A stretch of 12,625 nucleotides of DNA from UBA4971 sp029551185 (GTDB lineage: Bacteria > Bacillota > SHA-98 > UBA4971). The DNA lies in the NCBI GenBank assembly GCA_035593725.1, contig DAOSZN010000042.1, forward strand, positions 1 through 12,625, in the 5' to 3' direction. The notes below the pieces were generated by a model, which made no database searches, had not been told where the DNA came from, and saw nothing but the letters and a program-made list of their open reading frames with translations. Both the position numbers and the translations under genes were made by a program. Of the stretch, positions 9,642-12,625 are shown one piece after another. Each line of letters starts with the position of its first letter. The first letter of the stretch is position 1.

Positions 9642-9649
9642 CTCCTCCT
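9642..9649 (-). promoter_or_regulatory. Ribosome binding site of brxF
   Basis: AGGAGGAG on the minus strand, five nt before the ATG. It is the strongest Shine-Dalgarno site in the window and marks brxF as the independently translated lead gene of the operon. Confidence 0.8.
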
Positions 9650-9672
9650 GTTTATTACATGCATCCGATGGA

Positions 9673-9829
9673 TTCAGTAAGCCACAGGTTTAGATTGGAG
9701 ATTCTATAGTTCATCTAGAGTGCGTTAAGTGAACCGTGATGCTATGGGAGAGTTTCTGTATGTATGCTCCGAAGGTTAGTGTGACGAATATTTGCTGATT
9801 GTATGTAATATAGTAACCGGCTTACTGAA
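9673..9829. repeat. 11-bp perfect inverted repeat spanning the BREX promoter region
   Basis: TTCAGTAAGCC at 9673-9683 is the exact reverse complement of GGCTTACTGAA at 9819-9829, with 135 nt between. The arms enclose the candidate BREX promoter. They could be paired operator sites for a dimeric regulator that loops DNA, or terminal repeats of a very small element. No target-site duplication was found at the flanks. Confidence 0.6.
9701..9728 (-). promoter_or_regulatory. Candidate promoter of the BREX operon
   Basis: On the minus strand, TTAACG (9723-9728) and TAGAAT (9701-9706) sit 16 nt apart and match sigma-70/sigma-A boxes at 4/6 and 5/6. Transcription would begin about 55-60 nt before brxF. 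The site lies between the arms of the 11-bp inverted repeat at 9673-9683/9819-9829, which could place it under regulator control. Motif matching only. Confidence 0.4.
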
Positions 9830-9832
9830 CTC

Positions 9833-9929
9833 TTCTCGGGAAATCGGTATACAATGGGTACCAGCGCTGTGTACTAGCGCTTCATGATTAATCCCTCGTT
9901 GTAGTGAAGCGCTTGCATCATCCCGAGAA
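9833..9929. repeat. Nested inverted repeats
   Basis: Outer arms TTCTCGGGA (9833-9841) and TCCCGAGAA (9921-9929) are perfect 9-bp complements. Inside them AGCGCTTCA (9876-9884) and TGAAGCGCT (9905-9913) are another perfect 9-bp pair around a 20-nt loop. A third AGCGCT stands at 9863-9868. As RNA this would fold into a two-tier stem; as DNA it could be a cluster of regulator sites. Confidence 0.6.
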
Positions 9930-10027
9930 TGCAGAACAGAACCGCCTTCATACGTCTATTGGACTAATAGTATTGTACCAGTTAATGAGTAATATGGGAA
10001 GGCATATCATATTCTGTCAGATATTGC

Positions 10028-10060
10028 AGCTGTGTTTATTTGGCCAAAAACACAGCTTTA
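10028..10060 (+). terminator. Terminator-like hairpin in the intergenic region
   Basis: AGCTGTGTTT (10028-10037) pairs perfectly with AAACACAGCT (10048-10057) around a 10-nt loop and is followed by TTTAAT on the plus strand. The uridine tract is short and the stem top is A/T-rich, so it would be a modest Rho-independent terminator. No plus-strand gene ends here, which raises the possibility of a short untranslated transcript from the preceding repeats. Confidence 0.4.
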
Positions 10061-10328
10061 ATCAACTACCTTCTTGCTTCTGTTTGGGGCTTCAAGGAAA
10101 ATAAAAGCGAGAAGAAGGCAGGGGTCAAAGGTAAAGCAGATAGTAATGGACGAGGGTCTTGAAACACTGCTATGGTTTGACGCTAACTCTTGTGATATCA
10201 TAAAGGAACGGATCACGGCACTCAAAGACATTTTCCCGGATAACGGAATCCTGAGGAGATAAACAGCGGACTCAAGCATTGCATAGGTGGATATGGGTAT
10301 TCGCCGTTGTGGCTATAAAGACGTTCTT

Positions 10329-10357
10329 TTGACTCAGAATCAGTTTTTCGATATCCT
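10329..10357 (+). promoter_or_regulatory. Candidate promoter of the SEC-C/TPR gene
   Basis: TTGACT (10329-10334) and TATCCT (10352-10357) are 17 nt apart, 5/6 and 4/6 matches to sigma-A boxes, about 62 nt before the TTG start. A short hairpin, CTGCC-GGTA-GGCAG (10356-10369), overlaps the end of the -10 box and the expected transcription start. Confidence 0.45.
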
Positions 10358-10387
10358 GCCGGTAGGCAGTCAACCGGGTCGGGTATG

Positions 10388-10400
10388 TCCTAGACTAGGA
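10388..10400. promoter_or_regulatory. 13-bp palindrome before the SEC-C/TPR gene
   Basis: TCCTAG and CTAGGA flank a single central A, giving a perfect odd-length dyad. It lies between the candidate promoter and the ribosome site. With a one-base centre it suits a protein-binding operator better than an RNA hairpin. Confidence 0.35.
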
Positions 10401-10419
10401 TTGTGAGGGGAGATAGATA

Positions 10420-11388
10420 TTGAAAAAGATAGGAAGAAATGAGCCCTGTCCATGCGGGAGCGGCAAAAAATACAAGAAATGTTGTTTGAATAACCCTAAC
10501 CCCATATCTCTTTACTTGCAGAGCCTTTGGTCATATGAAGAAGCAGACGAAATGAGCACTGACGAAATCATTCAACTGTTGGACGATTTCGGCATCCCGT
10601 TCGAAAAAGACACCTTCCTGCAAGACATTGAAGAATACTTCTTTGCTGAACAAATTTCGGAGAACTGGTTCAGGATCTTCGACGTAACCGCGAAAGGCAG
10701 GGACGAAGACTTTCCATGGCTGGCTGCATGGGTTTTGTGGGAAAGACTGGCACCGGCCCAAAATATGCCGGCGGAGAAAATGAATCGGTTGATTAATGAG
10801 GGCGATCAATATTCATTAGCCAATGATCCCATGAAAGCCTGCGACATCTGGTTGGAGGTTTGGAAAGCTATAAAGTACAAGTGCAAACCGGAATTCAAAT
10901 ACTTAAATGACCTTGATCAGCAGTATCGCACACTATTCTTCATCAGCAATTTATGCCAGGATCTAGAGCTTGAATTTCACAACGCAGGGCTGCGTGACAA
11001 GGCCTATTTTAAAAAACGAATTGACTATTGTAGGGAATTCTTGACCCTGTTCCCTGACGAGAAAGAGTTGATCACTCATAACATGAGACGCGCCATTGCA
11101 GACTCATATGCGAGTCTGGGTGATTATGAACAAGCTGAATCGGAGTTTAAGAAGTTGGTGCAAACCTATCCGAATAGCCCATGGGGATACATTGCATGGG
11201 GGGATATCTACTTCTCTGATGAGACAAATGATTACGACAAGGCGAAGGAGCTTTATGCAAAAGCTTTGGCTGTCGCGGAAGACAAATACGATATCATGAC
11301 AGTAAATGAGAGGCTTAAAGACTTGGAAGAAAAGGTGAAATATCAAGAAGCGTCCGATCCGGGTGTCGTGGGTTCGAGTCACGCATAA
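10420..11388 (+). CDS. SEC-C metal-binding protein with C-terminal TPR repeats
   Basis: 322-residue cytoplasmic protein. The N-terminus is a SEC-C motif: GRNEPCPCGSGKKYKKCC at residues 5-22 with presumed zinc ligands C10, C12, C21 and C22, the motif first known from the SecA tail. Residues 25-220 are acidic and mostly helical with no family I can name. Residues ~228-258 (YASLGDYEQAESEFKKL) and ~263-300 (DYDKAKELYAKAL) are TPR-like, so a protein-binding role is likely. The start is TTG at 10420, chosen because AGGGG lies about 9-10 nt upstream and the SEC-C motif begins at once. It is monocistronic and divergent from the BREX operon. Its last residues (GVVGSSHA) are encoded by the tRNA-like sequence, so the native C-terminus may have been replaced when an element inserted. 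Function unknown; it could be a BREX accessory or unrelated island cargo. Confidence 0.85.
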   Translation: MKKIGRNEPCPCGSGKKYKKCCLNNPNPISLYLQSLWSYEEADEMSTDEIIQLLDDFGIPFEKDTFLQDIEEYFFAEQISENWFRIFDVTAKGRDEDFPWLAAWVLWERLAPAQNMPAEKMNRLINEGDQYSLANDPMKACDIWLEVWKAIKYKCKPEFKYLNDLDQQYRTLFFISNLCQDLELEFHNAGLRDKAYFKKRIDYCREFLTLFPDEKELITHNMRRAIADSYASLGDYEQAESEFKKLVQTYPNSPWGYIAWGDIYFSDETNDYDKAKELYAKALAVAEDKYDIMTVNERLKDLEEKVKYQEASDPGVVGSSHA

Positions 11389-11395
11389 CCTGCCA
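11368..11395 (+). other. tRNA 3'-end remnant, putative attachment site
   Basis: The sequence reads as a tRNA T arm and 3' end: stem GTGGG (11368-11372), loop TTCGAGT (11373-11379), stem CACGC (11380-11384), acceptor strand ATAACCT (11385-11391), G at the discriminator position, then CCA (11393-11395). One T-stem pair is G.A and one is a wobble. Similarity may reach back to about 11356 (variable loop and anticodon stem), but no D arm, no U33 and no 5' acceptor strand are present, so it is not a working tRNA. Such fragments are what site-specific integrases leave at the far end of an element inserted in a tRNA gene. The SEC-C gene stop codon (11386-11388) lies inside it. Confidence 0.55.
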
Positions 11396-11398
11396 TTT

Positions 11399-11641
11399 CT
11401 ATTTTGTATCTTCCACACATCTTTGTTTATCCTGAAGCTTCTCCAATAGGCTCCTTACACGCGTATCCGCAGCCTGTGTTTCTTGAGCGTCAACATCCAT
11501 ATGGATGGTAAGGATAGAGCCTTCCCTTACACCATGCGGTAGATAGCTCGAAGGCCAAGAGATTTCATGGATTTCATCGGGTCGAATGAGAAGCACTGCG
11601 AAATCGCCTTCAATACGGTCAAGAGTCACCTTCAACGTCAT
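11399..11641 (-). CDS. DUF3006 family protein
   Basis: 80-residue protein opening with MTLKVTLDRIEGDFAVLLIRP, the hallmark of DUF3006: a short beta-rich domain around the VDRIEG(D/N)xAVL signature. No signal peptide or membrane segment is seen. The second half turns charged and helical (DTRVRSLLEKLQDKQ). DUF3006 genes commonly stand beside MBL-fold hydrolases of the ComEC/Rec2 type, and here it follows such a gene by 30 nt on the same strand, so the two probably form an operon. GGGAGG ten nt before the ATG supports the start. The biochemical role of DUF3006 is unknown to me. Its stop codon is only 3 nt beyond the CCA of the tRNA-like sequence and 10 nt from the convergent SEC-C gene stop; no terminator hairpin is visible between them. 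Confidence 0.82.
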   Translation of the reverse strand: MTLKVTLDRIEGDFAVLLIRPDEIHEISWPSSYLPHGVREGSILTIHMDVDAQETQAADTRVRSLLEKLQDKQRCVEDTK

Positions 11642-11671
11642 GGAGATCCATCCTCCCGGTTAGTAGAGTCC

Positions 11672-12559
11672 CTATTTCTTCACTGTCCACGTCATACCGT
11701 CACTTTGTAGGACAATAGTACCATGGATATCAGTTCTCAGTATCTCAGCGCCGGCGTAAATCAAGGATTTGATAACCTCCTTATGTGGGTGTCCATATCT
11801 GTTACCTGCACCTACGCATATTACTGCAATCTTAGGCTTCACTTCATTGAGGAAATCATCTGTTGAGGAAGTAATACTCCCATGATGCGCGATTTTTAAG
11901 ACCTGGGCATTGGGAAGGCTTCCTCCCCTTATTAGTTCGTTTTCAACTATTGCTTCAACGTCACCGGCAAGCAATAACGCAGAGTTCCCAAACTCTACGC
12001 AAAGCACTACTGACGCGTCATTTACAGAAAGCTTCTCTATGTGACACGGATTCCCTGCATCCGTGTCAGGTGGCCAAAGAACCATGATTTTGACCGAATC
12101 ATCAATGGGAATCTCATCCCCGGCTCTGGCAATATGAAAAGGAATATCCTTCTCATAAATAAGCGTTAAGTAGTCCTCGTAGGTCTTGGAAGAATGGGGC
12201 TTCGCTGAATCATACACTGAATCCACAGGAAGCTTTTCCAACACTTTGATGAGACCGCCGATATGATCAGCATGAGGATGTGTGCTTACCATCACGTTGA
12301 CCCGTTCGATGCCTTTTTCCCTGAGGGCTCGAACGACTTTATCGCCTGCGCCACGTTCACCGCCATCCACTAACATCGTTTTGCCGGAGGGGGTCTCGAT
12401 TAAAATAGAATCTCCCTGACCTACATCAATAAAGGTGACAGTCAGAAGATCCGCTCCCGACTCGGAAACCCGCATCTGGGTCAATCCGGAGCAACCTATA
12501 ACTGCTACAAACAACGTGACTACCAGCCATAGCCACGCAAGTCTTCTTAGTTTCTTCAA
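11672..12559 (-). CDS. MBL-fold metallohydrolase lipoprotein (ComEC/Rec2 C-terminal-like)
   Basis: 295-residue exported hydrolase of the metallo-beta-lactamase fold. Residues 1-22 are a lipoprotein signal (KKLRR, then a hydrophobic run) ending in lipobox VIGC with Cys23, so it should be anchored on the outer face of the membrane. Fold motifs: FIDVGQGDS at 43-51; LVDGG at 63-67; metal-binding HPHADH at 94-99; GD at 199-200; and AHHGS at 224-228, with HPH at 256-258. This set is typical of the soluble MBL domain related to the C-terminal part of the DNA-uptake channel protein ComEC; nuclease or phosphodiesterase activity is plausible but not shown. The start is TTG at 12559, preceded 8 nt away by GAGGGGG (12568-12574); no ATG is near. 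Upstream (12576-12600) is A/T-rich and may hold a promoter, but no -35 box is convincing before the window ends. Operonic with DUF3006. Confidence 0.88.
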   Translation of the reverse strand: MKKLRRLAWLWLVVTLFVAVIGCSGLTQMRVSESGADLLTVTFIDVGQGDSILIETPSGKTMLVDGGERGAGDKVVRALREKGIERVNVMVSTHPHADHIGGLIKVLEKLPVDSVYDSAKPHSSKTYEDYLTLIYEKDIPFHIARAGDEIPIDDSVKIMVLWPPDTDAGNPCHIEKLSVNDASVVLCVEFGNSALLLAGDVEAIVENELIRGGSLPNAQVLKIAHHGSITSSTDDFLNEVKPKIAVICVGAGNRYGHPHKEVIKSLIYAGAEILRTDIHGTIVLQSDGMTWTVKK

Positions 12560-12567
12560 TGAATCTT

Positions 12568-12574
12568 CCCCCTC
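12568..12574 (-). promoter_or_regulatory. Shine-Dalgarno site that fixes the TTG start of the MBL lipoprotein
   Basis: GAGGGGG on the minus strand, 8 nt before TTG at 12559. The lipoprotein signal begins directly at that TTG, and starting later would remove the positively charged n-region. Confidence 0.65.
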
Positions 12575-12625
12575 TAAAGTGAGAGCCTTAACATAAAATA
12601 TAATTTCCCCTACCTTCAGGCTAAT

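Larger units (their letters stand above)
9637..10419. other. Long divergent intergenic region without a convincing gene
   Basis: About 780 bp between brxF (leftward) and the SEC-C gene (rightward). Short open frames exist on both strands but lack ribosome sites and family resemblance. The most protein-like is a 38-codon plus-strand frame at 10146-10262 (MDEGLETLLWFD...), which may be a gene relic. The region contains candidate promoters for both flanking operons, three sets of inverted repeats and one terminator-like hairpin, listed separately. Confidence 0.7.

Noticed and set aside
9709..9734. GTTCA/TGAAC inverted repeat over the BREX promoter
   Set aside because: Five-bp arms 16 nt apart are expected by chance at this scale.
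9904..10104. 66-codon plus-strand frame starting at GTG
   Set aside because: No Shine-Dalgarno site, a composition unlike a folded protein, and it runs through the nested repeats and the hairpin.
10146..10262. 38-codon plus-strand frame (MDEGLETLLWFD...)
   Set aside because: It looks mildly protein-like but has no good ribosome site and no family I recognise; kept only as a possible relic in the intergenic entry.
11356..11395. Functional tRNA gene
   Set aside because: Only the T arm and 3' acceptor side are present; no D arm, U33 or 5' acceptor strand was found upstream.
11104..11418. 104-codon minus-strand frame covering the end of the SEC-C gene
   Set aside because: It is antisense to a clear SEC-C/TPR gene; its start region is a translation of the tRNA-like sequence.
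1..12625. CRISPR array, insertion sequence or retron
   Set aside because: No regularly spaced direct repeats, transposase or reverse transcriptase motifs were seen on either strand.

Overview
The window carries most of a type 3 BREX (bacteriophage exclusion) operon on the minus strand. Next to it, on the plus strand, is a lone SEC-C/TPR gene. At the right end is a minus-strand pair encoding a secreted metallo-beta-lactamase-fold lipoprotein and a DUF3006 protein. Strong AGGAGG-type ribosome binding sites, frequent TTG starts with good Shine-Dalgarno spacing, a lipobox lipoprotein of the ComEC/Rec2-like MBL type paired with DUF3006, and moderate G+C all suggest a low-to-mid G+C Firmicute, probably a clostridium-like anaerobe. 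That assignment is inference; there is no rRNA or marker gene to fix it.

Layout: (1) 9636 down to 1, minus strand: brxF, brxC, pglXI and brxHII, tightly packed. brxF and brxC overlap by ATGA; the other gaps are 12 and 9 nt. The helicase gene brxHII runs off the left edge after 861 codons. The order matches the known type 3 cassette, so pglZ and brxA are expected just beyond the left edge. (2) 9637-10419: about 780 bp between divergent genes, with no convincing gene. It holds the likely BREX promoter, nested inverted repeats, a terminator-like hairpin and a promoter for the next gene. (3) 10420-11388, plus: SEC-C metal-binding protein with C-terminal TPRs. (4) 11368-11395: a sequence that looks like the 3' end of a tRNA gene, ending in CCA and containing the stop codon of the SEC-C gene. 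(5) 12559-11399, minus: MBL-fold lipoprotein then DUF3006 protein.

How the parts may work together: BREX methylates host DNA (PglX) and blocks phage DNA replication using the BrxC ATPase, PglZ, a helicase and small partners such as BrxF. The tRNA-like sequence lies between the defence genes and the ordinary-looking MBL/DUF3006 pair. This suggests it is the right-hand attachment site of an integrated island carrying BREX and the SEC-C gene, with the intact tRNA and an integrase expected to the left of the window. The system itself is a known type. The parts that look less described are the symmetrical intergenic DNA, the SEC-C/TPR neighbour and the tRNA-like boundary.
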